A stretch of DNA of 64,000 nt from Marinobacter sp. X15-166B (GTDB lineage Bacteria > Pseudomonadota > Gammaproteobacteria > Pseudomonadales > Oleiphilaceae). The notes beneath the pieces are model-generated. The model made no database searches. It was not told the origin of the DNA and was given only the letters and a program-made list of their open reading frames with translations. How positions within the stretch are numbered: position 1 is the stretch's first letter; every line of letters starts with the position of its first letter. Below, piece after piece: positions 32,703 through 43,181 of the stretch. The position numbers were made by a program, and so were the translations under genes. The DNA is taken from contig NZ_MEIY01000001.1 in the NCBI RefSeq assembly GCF_001752365.1, forward strand, positions 2,038,473 through 2,102,472, written 5' to 3'.

Positions 32703-33938
32703 ATGTCATCGGTTGATACGGAAAACATGATAGTCGGCCTGGATATCGGAACCTCCAAAGTGGTTGCGATCGTTGGCAAGCGCACCCTGGACGGCACCAT
32801 CGAAGTGGTCGGCGTGGGTTCCCATCCATCCCGCGGTCTGAAACGGGGCGTCGTGGTGAATATTGAGACCACGGTGCAGGCGATCCAGCGGGCCATCGAA
32901 GAGGCCGAGTTGATGGCCGGCTGCCGGATTCATTCGGTGTACGCGGGGATCGCCGGCAGCCATATCAAAAGCCTCAACTCCCACGGCATTGTTGCCATCC
33001 GCGATCGGGAGGTGACCCAGGCGGATATCGACCGGGTCATCGATGCAGCCCAGGCGGTGGCGATCCCGGCGGATCAGAAAGTCCTGCACATTCTGCCGCA
33101 GGAATTTGTGATTGATAACCAGGAGGGGATCAAAGAGCCCATGGGCATGTCCGGTGTGCGTCTGGAAGCCAAGGTGCATCTGGTCACCTGTGCGGTCAAT
33201 GCGGCCCAGAACATCGACAAGTGCATTCGTCGTTGCGGCCTGGATGTCGACGACATCATTCTGGAACAACTGGCGTCCAGTCATGCGGTACTGACCGAAG
33301 ACGAAAAAGAGTTGGGCGTCTGTGTGGTGGATCTCGGTGGCGGGACCACGGACATCGCCGTGTTTACCGGCGGAGCCATACGCCATACCTCGGTTATCCC
33401 GATTGCCGGTGACCAGGTCACCAACGACATCGCCATGGCGTTACGCACGCCTACCCAGAATGCGGAAGAGATCAAAATCAAATACGCCTGCGCCCTGACC
33501 CAGCTGGCGGGGGCGGATGAAACCATCAAGGTACCGAGCGTCGGCGACCGGGCCCCCCGTGATTTGTCGCGGCAGGCACTCGCCGAGGTGGTGGAACCGC
33601 GCTACGAAGAGTTGTTTACCCTGGTGCAATCTGAATTGCGACGGTCCGGCTTTGAGGAAATGATTCCCGCCGGGGTCGTCATTACCGGCGGTTCATCCAC
33701 CATGGAAGGCGTGGTTGAACTGGCGGAAGAAATTTTCCACATGCCGGTGCGGCTTGCCTGTCCGCAGGCTGTCTCCGGGATGACGGAAGTTGTAAACAAC
33801 CCGATTTACGCCACCGGCGTCGGGTTGTTGATTCATGGTTTCCGACAAATGGATCTTGGTCGGGAGCCGGTGCTCAAAGCGGAGGATGCACCGTCCCTGG
33901 TTGAGCGCATGAAGAGCTGGTTCACGGGCAATTTCTGA
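32703..33938 (+). CDS. ftsA: cell division protein FtsA
   Basis: Actin-like ATPase that tethers FtsZ to the membrane. Phosphate-1 motif GLDIGTSKVVAIVG lies near residue 11, phosphate-2 VVDLGGGTTDIAVF near 207, and the adenosine-site VITGGSSTMEG near 322. The C-terminal LVERMKSWFTGNF is the amphipathic membrane-targeting helix. 411 aa (E. coli 420). ATG 32703 is chosen from family length; its RBS is weak, which is common where ftsA is coupled to ftsQ. An ATG 75 bases upstream would overlap ftsQ and add unsupported residues. Confidence 0.95.
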   Translation: MSSVDTENMIVGLDIGTSKVVAIVGKRTLDGTIEVVGVGSHPSRGLKRGVVVNIETTVQAIQRAIEEAELMAGCRIHSVYAGIAGSHIKSLNSHGIVAIRDREVTQADIDRVIDAAQAVAIPADQKVLHILPQEFVIDNQEGIKEPMGMSGVRLEAKVHLVTCAVNAAQNIDKCIRRCGLDVDDIILEQLASSHAVLTEDEKELGVCVVDLGGGTTDIAVFTGGAIRHTSVIPIAGDQVTNDIAMALRTPTQNAEEIKIKYACALTQLAGADETIKVPSVGDRAPRDLSRQALAEVVEPRYEELFTLVQSELRRSGFEEMIPAGVVITGGSSTMEGVVELAEEIFHMPVRLACPQAVSGMTEVVNNPIYATGVGLLIHGFRQMDLGREPVLKAEDAPSLVERMKSWFTGNF

Positions 33939-34057
33939 CCGCGAACCTGCGCATTGAACCGTCCGGAAGAAGACGGAAAACGAAGGTATCTCGAACGTAA
34001 GGCCTCAGTAAATAATCAGCCGGCAATGGGCTGACAACAGCACGAAGGAGTAAGGAC

Positions 34058-35215
34058 ATGTTTGAATTAGTGGATAGCATCCAGCAAAACGCGGTGATCA
34101 AGGTCGTCGGCGTGGGCGGCGGCGGTGGCAATGCCGTACGCCACATGTTTAACAGTGATGTCGAGGGGGTGGAGTTTTTCTGCGCCAACACGGATGCGCA
34201 GGCCCTCGCTGATATGGACGCCCGTCAGGTCATCCAGTTGGGTGGCAACATCACCAAAGGTCTGGGGGCCGGCGCGAACCCCGAAATCGGGCGCCAGTCT
34301 GCCCTTGAAGATCGGGACCGTATTGCCGAAGCCATCAGTGGCGCCGACATGGTCTTTATTACCGCCGGGATGGGTGGCGGAACGGGTACCGGTGCGGCTC
34401 CGGTGGTGGCCGAAGTGGCCCGCGAGCTGGGTATACTCACCGTAGCGGTGGTCACCAAACCGTTCATGTTCGAAGGTGCCAAGCGCATGAGTCTGGCTGA
34501 GGCCGGACTGAAGGAACTGGAAGAATGCGTGGACTCGCTGATTACCATTCCCAACGAGAAGCTGTTGTCGGTTCTGGGCAAGAAAACCAGTCTGCTGGAT
34601 GCCTTCGCCGCCGCGAATGACGTCCTGCTGGGAGCGGTTCAGGGCATTGCCGATCTGATCACTCGCAACGGTATGATCAACGTGGACTTTGCAGACGTGA
34701 AAACGGTGATGTCGGAAATGGGCATGGCGATGATGGGCACCGCCGTGGCCACCGGTGAAAACCGCGCCCAGGAAGCCGCCGAGGCAGCCGTCCGCAGTCC
34801 ATTGCTGGAAGACGTGAACCTGCAGGGGGCAAAAGGCATTCTGGTCAACATTACCGCCGGTATGGACCTGAATCTGGGCGAATTCTCCGAGGTGGGCGAC
34901 ATCATCCGCGAGTTTGCGTCTGACTCGGCAACGGTGGTTGTGGGTACGGTGATTGACCCCGACATGGTGGATGAAATCAAAGTGACCGTGGTGGCTACCG
35001 GATTGGGTGGCGACCGGGACAAGCCCACCAAAGTGGTGGATAACACCCGCACTCTGGATGGCACCACCGATTACCGGCAACTGGATCGTCCCGCGGTATT
35101 GCGTCGTCGCGCGGTGTCCGAGGGTAACGTTGCGCTGGATCAGAGCAAAGAGGCGATGGAGCAGGGGGTGGAGTATCTCGATATTCCCGCATTCCTCCGT
35201 CGTCAGGCAGACTGA
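34058..35215 (+). CDS. ftsZ: cell division protein FtsZ
   Basis: Tubulin-like GTPase that forms the Z ring. The GTP-binding signature [14 protein letters not shown] is near residue 107, with [13 protein letters not shown] near 17 and NVDFADVK, the T7-loop region, near 207. The disordered linker is short, and the C-terminal conserved peptide [14 protein letters not shown], which binds FtsA and ZipA, ends the protein. 385 aa (E. coli 383). AAGGAG is at 34045-34050. Upstream 120 bases separate it from ftsA and could hold its own promoter. Confidence 0.98.
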   Translation: MFELVDSIQQNAVIKVVGVGGGGGNAVRHMFNSDVEGVEFFCANTDAQALADMDARQVIQLGGNITKGLGAGANPEIGRQSALEDRDRIAEAISGADMVFITAGMGGGTGTGAAPVVAEVARELGILTVAVVTKPFMFEGAKRMSLAEAGLKELEECVDSLITIPNEKLLSVLGKKTSLLDAFAAANDVLLGAVQGIADLITRNGMINVDFADVKTVMSEMGMAMMGTAVATGENRAQEAAEAAVRSPLLEDVNLQGAKGILVNITAGMDLNLGEFSEVGDIIREFASDSATVVVGTVIDPDMVDEIKVTVVATGLGGDRDKPTKVVDNTRTLDGTTDYRQLDRPAVLRRRAVSEGNVALDQSKEAMEQGVEYLDIPAFLRRQAD

Positions 35216-35329
35216 TAGTCTGGCGGTAACACTCTGTGTGAGGGTCTGGTCGTTGCTCCGGCACAACCTGGCGCCATATGGATTACCGTAAATCATGAGC
35301 TGAATCAGCGCCCTGTAATATCGGGCTGG

Positions 35330-35344
35330 CTGAATAGTATTCAG
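35330..35344. promoter_or_regulatory. 15-bp palindrome upstream of lpxC
   Basis: CTGAATAGTATTCAG is a perfect palindrome about a central G, 74 bases before lpxC in the 202-base ftsZ-lpxC gap. It could be an operator or part of a promoter (it contains TAGTAT), but no matching -35 hexamer was found. Confidence 0.3.
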
Positions 35345-35417
35345 TTTCGTTTTTTGGTACTCTGCGGGCATTATTTTGCCTAAAGATATCGATTCCTTGT
35401 GACGGAAATATGTAGCG

Positions 35418-36335
35418 ATGATCAGACAACGGACGCTTAAAAACACCATCCGCGCTACGGGCGTAGGTTTGCACTCGGGTGAAAAGGTGTATCTGACCCT
35501 GAAACCGGCGCCGGTAGATTCAGGTATCGTTTTCCGGCGTACCGACCTGGATCCGGTAGTGGAGATCAAGGCGTGTGCGGAAAACGTGGGTGAAACCATG
35601 CTGTCGACGACACTGGTTAAAAACGATGTTCGTGTAGCAACAGTCGAGCACCTGTTGTCTGCCATGGCCGGTCTGGGCATCGATAACTGCTTCGTTGAGC
35701 TAAGCGCTGCCGAAGTGCCGATTATGGATGGCAGTGCGGGGCCGTTTGTGTTCCTGTTGCAGTCGGCGGGCATAGCCGAGCAGGATACGGCTAAACGCTT
35801 CATTCGGATCAAGCGCGAAGTAACCGTTGAAGAAGGTGATAAAAAGGCCACGTTTTTGCCTTTCGAAGGCTTCAAAGTCAGCTTCAGCATCGACTTTGAT
35901 CACCCGGTGTTTAAAGGACGGGCACAAACAGCAACCGTGGATTTTTCAAGCACCTCGTTTGTAAAAGAAGTGAGTCGCGCGCGTACGTTCGGTTTCATGC
36001 GTGATATTGAACAGCTACGGGCCATGAACCTGGCGCTGGGTGGCAGCGTTGATAACGCCATTGTTGTTGACGATTATAAGATTCTCAACGAGGACGGTCT
36101 TCGTTACGAAGACGAGTTCGTCAAGCACAAGGTGCTGGATGCGATCGGTGACCTGTACCTTTTGGGTAACAGCCTGATTGGGGAATTCCACGGCGTCAAA
36201 TCCGGCCACGGGCTGAACAATAAGCTGTTGCGCAAGCTCATTGCCGAAGAAGATGCCTGGGAAGTGGTGACCTTCAGTGACGAGGCAAAAGCGCCGATTT
36301 CTTACGTAAAACCGGTCCTGGCCGTTCAGGGTTAA
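35418..36335 (+). CDS. lpxC: UDP-3-O-acyl-N-acetylglucosamine deacetylase LpxC
   Basis: Zinc deacetylase and committed step of lipid A synthesis. Zinc ligands: His in [12 protein letters not shown] (near residue 79) and His/Asp in [15 protein letters not shown] (near 238-242). The catalytic His is in [11 protein letters not shown] near 265, and [16 protein letters not shown] is near 97. 305 aa, equal to E. coli. The C-terminus lacks an obvious run of small apolar residues of the LA(I/L)A type that FtsH recognises in E. coli (it ends KPVLAVQG). Confidence 0.97.
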   Translation: MIRQRTLKNTIRATGVGLHSGEKVYLTLKPAPVDSGIVFRRTDLDPVVEIKACAENVGETMLSTTLVKNDVRVATVEHLLSAMAGLGIDNCFVELSAAEVPIMDGSAGPFVFLLQSAGIAEQDTAKRFIRIKREVTVEEGDKKATFLPFEGFKVSFSIDFDHPVFKGRAQTATVDFSSTSFVKEVSRARTFGFMRDIEQLRAMNLALGGSVDNAIVVDDYKILNEDGLRYEDEFVKHKVLDAIGDLYLLGNSLIGEFHGVKSGHGLNNKLLRKLIAEEDAWEVVTFSDEAKAPISYVKPVLAVQG

Positions 36336-36346
36336 CGCAGGAAGCG

Positions 36347-36793
36347 TTAGCTGCGAGCGTGTCCCGCGAGCTTTTCGAGAATCTCGCGTAAGTTTTTATC
36401 CTTCGTGTGCCCGGCTTCCTCTCTGAGGAGTCGGGCATTTTTTTCGCTCAACGGCACCGGTTCCCGATGAACCGAAGTTGTGTGACGGCGCGGACTGACT
36501 TTGATCCGGCACTTCCACACGTAGCGAAACCGGGCATTCTCCCGCAGGGACTCCATGATTTGATGCTGGCGGAACCGGAGTTGACTGGCCACAATGGCCG
36601 ACTCCACGCTGAGGCACAACTCGCCATCGACACAGCTGACGAAGCGCACCCCCTGGGACAAGGCGTCCGGAATGGCAGCAAGCACCTGTTTTTCCGCTTG
36701 TTGGTGCTGCTGCGCTTTGGTCAGCAGTTCATTCAGAACCGGAGTCTGACGGCGGGTATCCGGTGTTAAGATCAGGTTGGTTTTCTTTTTCAT
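36347..36793 (-). CDS. dciA: DciA-like DUF721 protein, predicted helicase loader
   Basis: 148 aa with a DUF721-type core: predicted KH-like segment around residues 50-95 (VDGELCLSVESAIVASQLRF, followed by an FRYVWKCRIKVSP strand). Family members in bacteria that lack DnaC act as DciA, operating with the DnaB replicative helicase. In Pseudomonas a DUF721 gene occupies this position between lpxC and the M23 peptidase/secA genes. Transcribed against lpxC with an 11-base gap. Function is assigned by family and synteny. Confidence 0.75.
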   Translation of the reverse strand: MKKKTNLILTPDTRRQTPVLNELLTKAQQHQQAEKQVLAAIPDALSQGVRFVSCVDGELCLSVESAIVASQLRFRQHQIMESLRENARFRYVWKCRIKVSPRRHTTSVHREPVPLSEKNARLLREEAGHTKDKNLREILEKLAGHARS

Positions 36794-37073
36794 ACCGGGT
36801 TTGGGCTCGACGGCAGTGGATACGATTGGTTACACTTCGGCACGGTTAAGTCAGAACGCCTGTATTACACTCTTTTACCTTGTTATCCGGAGTGTGTCCA
36901 TGCCGTGCATTTCTGGCTCCTGACCGGACCCGGGTCACTGCGATGGAATGCACTCGATTCCCCCGGCGAGGGTGTTATTGCCTGAATACGGATGTACGGC
37001 AGCCCCGCCTGATCGCAGGAGACGCAGCCCAACTGGAATGTGTGGCGGCTCCGCAATGTATTCAGATGACGAT

Positions 37074-38012
37074 ATGAACATAATATTTGTAGGCAAACGA
37101 CACGGGCAGTCCCGGGTAGTGGCGGTGGGTCCGGTCCTTGGCTTGACCATTGTGGCCCTGGTTGTGACCTTGCTCGCCAGTGCGATCGGCCTGGGCTATG
37201 TGCTGGCAACCGCCACCGCGCCCGCAAATGACGACATGGTGCCCGCCTTTGTGGTAGCCCAGTGGCAGCAACACCTGGCGGAGCAACAGCGGGAGTTGGA
37301 TGCCGTGCGGCTCACCACCAGTCAGCAGGTCGACGCGCTGACCCTGAGACTGGGTGAGATGCAGGGTCGGCTGCTGCGCCTTGATGCCCTCGGGCAACGT
37401 TTTGTCGAGTCGGGGGTGGTGACCAGTGAAGAGTTTGACTTTGAGCAGCCCGCGGCCGTGGGTGGGCCGGACGAGGGCATGCCCGGAGAGTCCCTGGCCA
37501 CACCCGAGTTGAGTGCGGTGATCGCCGAGCTCGAGTCACGCATCGCCGGTCGGGAACAGCAACTGCGCTTGCTGGACTCCTTGCTGTCGCGTAAGCGTCT
37601 GGAGGACCAGCGTTTTGTTGCTGGCCGCCCGGTCACCTGGGGGTGGCTGTCCTCTCCCTACGGGTACCGCACTGATCCGTTCACGGGCCGGCGTACCTGG
37701 CACGGCGGTGTCGACCTGGCGGGTAAGGAAGGCAGCGATATTATTGCCGTGGCGGCGGGGGTGGTGACCGTTGCTGAAGATCGGGGCGGCTATGGTAACC
37801 TGATCGAGGTGGATCATGGCAATGGGCTGGTCACCCGATATGCCCATTGCAAGTCACTGAAAGCCAAAGTGGGTGACATAGTACAAAAGGGGCAGGTCAT
37901 TGCCTTGATGGGCAGCACCGGCCGCTCCACCGGTCCCCACGTCCATTTCGAGGTTTTGCGTAATGGCAGAACCGAAAATCCAGAGCATTACATTCGCCGG
38001 GCCAGCCGCTAA
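37074..38012 (+). CDS. membrane-anchored M23 metallopeptidase
   Basis: LytM-type zinc peptidase, 312 aa, probably acting on, or regulating hydrolases of, peptidoglycan in the periplasm. There is a short basic N-terminus, one membrane helix (about residues 22-44), a coiled-coil-prone Gln/Glu/Leu-rich stretch (about 55-180), then peptidase M23. Zinc ligands HGGVD (near 215) and HVHFE (near 296), plus the catalytic His in RYAHCKS, are intact, so it looks active rather than an EnvC/NlpD-type activator. ATG 37074 puts the membrane helix near the N-terminus; a more upstream ATG would add a non-conserved 42 residues. Between dciA and secA, as in Pseudomonas. Confidence 0.88.
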   Translation: MNIIFVGKRHGQSRVVAVGPVLGLTIVALVVTLLASAIGLGYVLATATAPANDDMVPAFVVAQWQQHLAEQQRELDAVRLTTSQQVDALTLRLGEMQGRLLRLDALGQRFVESGVVTSEEFDFEQPAAVGGPDEGMPGESLATPELSAVIAELESRIAGREQQLRLLDSLLSRKRLEDQRFVAGRPVTWGWLSSPYGYRTDPFTGRRTWHGGVDLAGKEGSDIIAVAAGVVTVAEDRGGYGNLIEVDHGNGLVTRYAHCKSLKAKVGDIVQKGQVIALMGSTGRSTGPHVHFEVLRNGRTENPEHYIRRASR

Positions 38013-38091
38013 CAGGCTGGTTTGTATAGCGATTTAACAGACTTTGGCCGGTATCGTGCTACCTGTCTTATTTACTTTTGTGAAATAAGGG

Positions 38092-38097
38092 TAGAAT
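38092..38097 (+). promoter_or_regulatory. possible -10 of secA promoter
   Basis: TAGAAT at 38092-38097 lies 39 bases before the secA start codon. TTTACT at 38071-38076 could be a -35 but the spacer is only 15 bp, so support is weak. Confidence 0.3.
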
Positions 38098-38135
38098 GCC
38101 GGCTTCCTCCGTTTAATCTAAAGAAGCAGTGGTCT

Positions 38136-40865
38136 ATGTTCACAAAGCTTGCAACCAAGATGTTCGGTAGTAAGAACGCTCGAGAAATCAAGAGAATGCG
38201 CAAGGACGTAGAGCGCATCAATGCACTTGAAGAGCAATTTGGTGGTTTGACTGAAGCCGAGCTGCAAGGCAAAACCGCCGAGTTTCGTCGTCGTCTTGCA
38301 GACAAGGAAACGCTCGATGCGTTGCTGCCCGAGGTGTTTGCAACCGTGCGTGAAGCCAGTCGCCGGTGCATGAACATGCGTCATTACGATGTGCAGCTCA
38401 TTGGCGGCATCACCCTGCACGAAGGCCGCATTGCCGAGATGAAAACCGGGGAAGGTAAGACCCTGGTGGCGACCGCTGCGGTTTATTTGAACGCCCTGTC
38501 GGGTAAAGGGGTTCATGTCGTTACGGTCAATGATTATCTGGCCAAACGGGATGCCGAGTGGATGGGCAAACTGTATCGCTATCTGGGCATGGAGGTGGGC
38601 GTTATTGTCGCGGGCCAGTCCATCGAGGAAAAGCGGGCCGCCTATCAGGCAGACATCACCTATGGCACCAATAACGAGTTCGGCTTCGATTACCTGCGGG
38701 ACAACATGGCATTCAGCACCGCGGACAAGGTTCAGCGGGGCCTGCACTACGCCATTGTTGATGAAGTTGATTCGATTCTGATTGATGAGGCCCGTACCCC
38801 GCTGATTATCTCGGGCGCGGCCGAAGACAGTTCCAAGATGTACCGGGATATCAACGAACTGATCCCGAATCTGGAGCGCGGCGAAGAAGACCCGGAGGGC
38901 GGCGAAACGACCGGCGATTTCACCATCGATGAGAAAACCCGTCAGGTGGATCTGACGGAAGCAGGGCACGAAAAGGTTGAGGAACTGCTGCTGGCACGTG
39001 GCCTGCTGCGGGAAGGCGAGAGCCTGTATTCCGCCACCAACCTGAGCCTGCTGCACCACATCCATTCGGCGTTGCGTGCCCATTACCTGTTCCAGAAAGA
39101 CGTCGACTACATTGTGCAGGGCGACCAGGTTGTTATTGTCGATGAGCATACCGGCCGCACCATGCCCGGGCGTCGCTGGAGTGAAGGTTTGCACCAGGCG
39201 GTTGAGGCCAAAGAAGGGGTCAACATTCAGGCCGAAAGCCAGACTCTGGCGTCCACCACCTTCCAGAACTATTTCCGCTTGTATGACAAGCTCGCCGGGA
39301 TGACCGGTACGGCCGACACGGAAGCCTTCGAATTTCGCCAGATCTACGCTCTGGATGTGGTGGCCATCCCGCCCAACAAAGAGATTCAGCGGATCGACTA
39401 TAACGACCTGATCTATCTGACTCAGGAAGAGAAATTCCATGCGATCATAGATGAGATCAAAGACGTGACGGCCGAGGGGCGGCCGATTCTGGTGGGTACC
39501 GCGTCCATTGAAGCCTCGGAGTTGCTGTCGGCCCTGCTGAAAAAAGCCGGGATTGAGCACAAGATCCTCAACGCCAAGCAGCACGAGAGCGAGGCCCAGA
39601 TCATTGCCCAGGCCGGGCGGCCCGGTGCCGTGACCATCGCCACCAACATGGCCGGCCGGGGTACGGATATCGTGCTTGGCGGTAACTGGGAATACGAAGC
39701 GGCCGCTTTGGAGAACCCCACCGAGGCCCGGCTTGAACAGCTGAAAGCGGAGTGGACCGAGGCCCATACCCAGGTGTTGGCCGCCGGCGGCTTGCACATT
39801 ATCGGAACCGAACGGCACGAGTCACGCCGGATTGATAACCAGTTACGCGGCCGTGCCGGACGACAGGGTGACCCAGGCTCGTCCCGGTTCTTCCTGTCGT
39901 TGGAAGACAATCTGATGCGCATCTTTGCGCCGGACCGGGTCAAAAGCCTGATGCAGGCGATGGGTATGAAGAAGGGCGAGGCCATCGAACATCGCATGGT
40001 CACCAATGCCATCGAAAAATCCCAGCGCAAGGTGGAAGGCCGCAACTTCGACATGCGCAAGACTTTGCTGGAATACGACGACGTCGCTAACGACCAGCGC
40101 ACCGTAATCTACGACCAGCGCAACAGCGTGATGGCGTCGGACGACATTTCCGACATGGTCACCACCATCCGCGAAGACGTGGTGGCAGGTCTGGTGCAGG
40201 AGTTCATCCCGCCACAGAGCATGCCGGAACAGTGGGATATCCCCGGTCTGGAAGCGCAGTTGCAAACGGACCTGGCGGTCGAGTTGCCGGTGCAGCAGTG
40301 GCTCGATGAAGACAGCAATCTGTATGAAGAAGCGCTGCATCAGAAGATCCTCGATGCGGTGGTGGAGGCCTATACCAGCAAGGAAGCAGTCGTTGGCGCC
40401 GAACCGATGCGCAAGTTTGAAAAACAGGTGTTCCTGCAGGTGTTGGACACCTTGTGGAAAGAGCACCTGTCCAACATGGATCATCTGCGTCGTGGCATCC
40501 ATTTGCGGGGTTATGCCCAGAAAAACCCCAAGCAGGAATACAAACGCGAAGCCTTCAACCTGTTCGAGAGCATGCTTGAGAGCATGAAGAGCGACGTGAT
40601 CCGGGTGTTGTGCCACGTCAAAGTGCAAAGCCAGGAAGAGATGGAAGAGGTCGAGCGCCGTCGTAAAGAGGCGCTGGAGCGGGAGCTTGCCGCCGCCCGG
40701 TTACGTCACGACGGCTCCCCGGCGGCACAACAGGGCGGCCAGGAGGGCACCCCCGCAGGCGCGGCTGATACCTTTGTCCGTCAGGAGCGAAAAATCGGGC
40801 GGAATGAGCCCTGTCCGTGCGGGTCCGGCAGAAAATACAAGCAGTGCCACGGCCGGGTCAGCTGA
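38136..40865 (+). CDS. secA: preprotein translocase ATPase SecA
   Basis: Motor ATPase that drives proteins through SecYEG. Walker [12 protein letters not shown] near residue 103, Walker B region [17 protein letters not shown] near 206, and [13 protein letters not shown] near 505 define the two nucleotide-binding domains. The helical scaffold and C-terminal linker follow; the last residues [14 protein letters not shown] form the zinc-binding SecB-contact motif. 909 aa versus 901 in E. coli. ATG 38136 matches the family N-terminus ([14 protein letters not shown]...). A strong terminator follows the stop by 21 bases. Confidence 0.98.
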   Translation: MFTKLATKMFGSKNAREIKRMRKDVERINALEEQFGGLTEAELQGKTAEFRRRLADKETLDALLPEVFATVREASRRCMNMRHYDVQLIGGITLHEGRIAEMKTGEGKTLVATAAVYLNALSGKGVHVVTVNDYLAKRDAEWMGKLYRYLGMEVGVIVAGQSIEEKRAAYQADITYGTNNEFGFDYLRDNMAFSTADKVQRGLHYAIVDEVDSILIDEARTPLIISGAAEDSSKMYRDINELIPNLERGEEDPEGGETTGDFTIDEKTRQVDLTEAGHEKVEELLLARGLLREGESLYSATNLSLLHHIHSALRAHYLFQKDVDYIVQGDQVVIVDEHTGRTMPGRRWSEGLHQAVEAKEGVNIQAESQTLASTTFQNYFRLYDKLAGMTGTADTEAFEFRQIYALDVVAIPPNKEIQRIDYNDLIYLTQEEKFHAIIDEIKDVTAEGRPILVGTASIEASELLSALLKKAGIEHKILNAKQHESEAQIIAQAGRPGAVTIATNMAGRGTDIVLGGNWEYEAAALENPTEARLEQLKAEWTEAHTQVLAAGGLHIIGTERHESRRIDNQLRGRAGRQGDPGSSRFFLSLEDNLMRIFAPDRVKSLMQAMGMKKGEAIEHRMVTNAIEKSQRKVEGRNFDMRKTLLEYDDVANDQRTVIYDQRNSVMASDDISDMVTTIREDVVAGLVQEFIPPQSMPEQWDIPGLEAQLQTDLAVELPVQQWLDEDSNLYEEALHQKILDAVVEAYTSKEAVVGAEPMRKFEKQVFLQVLDTLWKEHLSNMDHLRRGIHLRGYAQKNPKQEYKREAFNLFESMLESMKSDVIRVLCHVKVQSQEEMEEVERRRKEALERELAAARLRHDGSPAAQQGGQEGTPAGAADTFVRQERKIGRNEPCPCGSGRKYKQCHGRVS

Positions 40866-40885
40866 CCGCAGCCGGTGAATAAGCG

Positions 40886-40920
40886 ACCCGCACCCTGACA
40901 GTGTCAGGCTGCGGGTTTTA
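40886..40920 (+). terminator. intrinsic terminator of secA
   Basis: ACCCGCA (40886-40892) pairs with TGCGGGT (40910-40916). Inside it CCTGACA pairs with TGTCAGG around a single-base G and flanking C mismatches, and a T-rich tail follows. Confidence 0.85.
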
Positions 40921-40963
40921 TGTTTTAGCCTGATGTGTCAGGGGTACAGTGAGGAGTGGTGTG

Positions 40964-42181
40964 ATGGCGGTAGGGCCAGGTACGTTGCCTGAGTTTTTTC
41001 CAGTAGCGGGTGTCCAGCTTGGGGTGGCCAGTGCAGGCATCAAAGACCCGCAAACCAACGATGTGGTAGTGCTGGCGTTGGCCGAGGGCAGTCGGGTCGC
41101 CGGCCTGTTCACCCGTAACCAGTTTTGCGCCGCACCCGTGCACGTGGCTCGTGACCACCTGAGCCGGCAGGCACCTCGCTACCTGTTGATCAATACAGGC
41201 AACGCCAATGCGGGCACCGGTGCCCAGGGGATGGCCGATGCCCATGCCTGTTGCGACGCCCTGGCGGCGGCGGCCGGGGTCAGCAGTCGGGCGGTGTTGC
41301 CGTTTTCAACCGGGGTGATTGGCGAGCCCCTGCCGGTGTCGAAAATCGTGGCCGCGATCCCCCGGGCGTTGGCGGACCTGTCCCCCAGCAACTGGGCGAA
41401 GGCGGCGGCGGGTATCATGACCACCGATACCCGCCCCAAGGGAGCGTCCCGGCAAGTGACTCTGGGGGGCACCACCGTGACCATCTCCGGGATCAGCAAG
41501 GGCGCGGGAATGATTCGTCCCAATATGGCCACCATGCTGGGCTTTATTGCCACCGACGCCTGCATCCAGCCTGAGTTACTGCAGATGCTGGCCACGGAGC
41601 TGGGGGACCGCTCGTTCAATCGCATCACCGTGGACAGCGATACCTCTACCAACGATGCCTGCATGCTGGTGGCCACAGGAGCGTGTGGCGGCCCTGAAAT
41701 CACCCTGGCGAGCACCGAATTGCCCCAGTTGCGCGCGGCGCTGCTGGAGGTGTATCTGGAGCTGGCCCACGCCATAGTGCGCGACGGTGAAGGGGCCACC
41801 AAGTTCGTCACCATTGAAGTCAGTCATGCCCGCAGTCAGCAAGAGGCTCTGGATGTGGCGTACACCGTGGCCCATTCCCCGCTGGTCAAGACGGCGCTGT
41901 TCGCATCGGACCCCAACTGGGGCCGGATACTGGCAGCCGTCGGGCGGGCCGGAGTGGCCAATCTGGATGTGGACGCGCTGGAAATCTGGCTGGGCGATGT
42001 GTGCCTGGTGCGTGACGGGGGGCGGGCCGCAGACTACAGTGAGGAGCGTGGTCAGGCCGTCATGGATCAGGAAGAGATCACGATCCATATCGATCTGCAG
42101 CGTGGCGAGGTGTTTGAGCGGGTGTGGACCTGCGATTTCTCCCACGATTATGTCACCATCAATGCCGAGTACCGCAGTTGA
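40964..42181 (+). CDS. argJ: bifunctional ornithine acetyltransferase/N-acetylglutamate synthase ArgJ
   Basis: Transfers acetyl from N-acetylornithine to glutamate, closing the acetyl cycle of arginine synthesis. ArgJ-family precursor that self-cleaves before the Thr in PNMATMLGFIATDA (near residue 189), giving two subunits. NTGNANAGTGAQGM near 77 and SKGAGMIRP near 180 are typical. 405 aa. ATG 40964 is chosen because GAGGAG at 40951-40956 is 7 bases away. The following gene starts 1 base past its stop. Confidence 0.96.
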   Translation: MAVGPGTLPEFFPVAGVQLGVASAGIKDPQTNDVVVLALAEGSRVAGLFTRNQFCAAPVHVARDHLSRQAPRYLLINTGNANAGTGAQGMADAHACCDALAAAAGVSSRAVLPFSTGVIGEPLPVSKIVAAIPRALADLSPSNWAKAAAGIMTTDTRPKGASRQVTLGGTTVTISGISKGAGMIRPNMATMLGFIATDACIQPELLQMLATELGDRSFNRITVDSDTSTNDACMLVATGACGGPEITLASTELPQLRAALLEVYLELAHAIVRDGEGATKFVTIEVSHARSQQEALDVAYTVAHSPLVKTALFASDPNWGRILAAVGRAGVANLDVDALEIWLGDVCLVRDGGRAADYSEERGQAVMDQEEITIHIDLQRGEVFERVWTCDFSHDYVTINAEYRS

Positions 42182-42182
42182 T

Positions 42183-43121
42183 ATGGCGGAGATTCATGTC
42201 GCGGTAGCGGTGATTCGCCGTGCTGACACCGTGCTGATTGCCCGCCGGCCGGACCGTGTCCACCAGGGCGGGCTGCTGGAGTTTCCCGGTGGCAAGGTCG
42301 AGCCGGGCGAGTCGGTACTGGCTGCCCTGGTGCGTGAAATCCGGGAAGAAACCGGGCTGCAGCTGGACCGCCACACGTTGCAACCGCTGATTCAGGTGCG
42401 GCACGATTACGGTGACAAGCGGGTACTGCTCGACGTCTGGAGCACGGCTGAGGTGGCCGGCGAACCGGAAGGGCGGGAAGGTCAGCCCATCGGCTGGATG
42501 CCGGTGAGCCAGCTGCGGGACGAGGACTTCCCGGCGGCCAACCGGCCCATTCTCCGGGCACTGCGGCTGCCCGCCACCTACGCCATTACCGGCTCTATTG
42601 TCTCGTTCCGTGCAGGAGTGCAGCGCCTGGAGCGCCAGATGCAGACCCATCGGCCAGAACTGGTGTTGTTGCGGGCCCCTGAGCTTTCCACCGAAACCTA
42701 CGCCGAACTGGCCGAGATGGCGCTGGCGTTGTGCGCCCGGCAGGGCAGCCAGCTGATGCTGCACGGCCGGCCCGATCTGGCCCGTCACCTTAGCGATGCC
42801 GGGCTGCATCTGCCCTTCCGGCAGGCGCAAGCGCTTGGCGCCCGACCGGTGCCGGCCACACAATGGTTTGCGGTCTCCTGCCACAACGCCGCAGAAGTGG
42901 CCCATGCCGTTGCCATTGATGCGGATTTTATCACCCTGTCACCGGTTCGGCCGACCGCAACCCATCCTGATGCCGAGCCCCTTGGGTGGCAGGCCTTCCA
43001 CGAGCTGGTCGGGGGGTGTTCACGGCCGGTTTATGCCCTCGGCGGGCTGGACGAGCAGCAGTTGGAGCAGGCGCAGCGGCAGGGCGCGCAGGGCGTGGCC
43101 GGGATACGTTTCTGGTGGTGA
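42183..43121 (+). CDS. mutT: Nudix hydrolase fused to ThiE-like domain (MutT family)
   Basis: 312 aa, two domains. The N-terminal half (about 1-130) is a MutT-type 8-oxo-dGTP pyrophosphatase with an intact Nudix box from G38 region GGKVEPGESVLAALV then REIREETGL. The C-terminal half (about 135-312) resembles thiamine-phosphate synthase: VSCHNAAEVAHA, DFITLSPVRPTATH and PVYALGGLD. The usual ThiE TxTK reads TATH and other phosphate-site residues differ, so this half is probably non-thiaminergic. The same fusion is known next to argJ in Pseudomonas. ATG 42183 follows the argJ stop by one base. Confidence 0.9.
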   Translation: MAEIHVAVAVIRRADTVLIARRPDRVHQGGLLEFPGGKVEPGESVLAALVREIREETGLQLDRHTLQPLIQVRHDYGDKRVLLDVWSTAEVAGEPEGREGQPIGWMPVSQLRDEDFPAANRPILRALRLPATYAITGSIVSFRAGVQRLERQMQTHRPELVLLRAPELSTETYAELAEMALALCARQGSQLMLHGRPDLARHLSDAGLHLPFRQAQALGARPVPATQWFAVSCHNAAEVAHAVAIDADFITLSPVRPTATHPDAEPLGWQAFHELVGGCSRPVYALGGLDEQQLEQAQRQGAQGVAGIRFWW

Positions 43122-43181
43122 GCGGCTATCTGCTATGCTGTACCTCCCATTGATTCAATCGCTGAAGTTACAGGAGCTGAT

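Noticed and set aside
34067..35890. 607-codon open frame on the minus strand opposite ftsZ and lpxC
   Set aside because: Antisense to two essential genes whose motifs are complete; composition is His/Gln-rich, as antisense frames of such genes are.
38118..39818. 566-codon open frame on the minus strand opposite secA
   Set aside because: Same explanation: complementary-strand shadow, no family resemblance.
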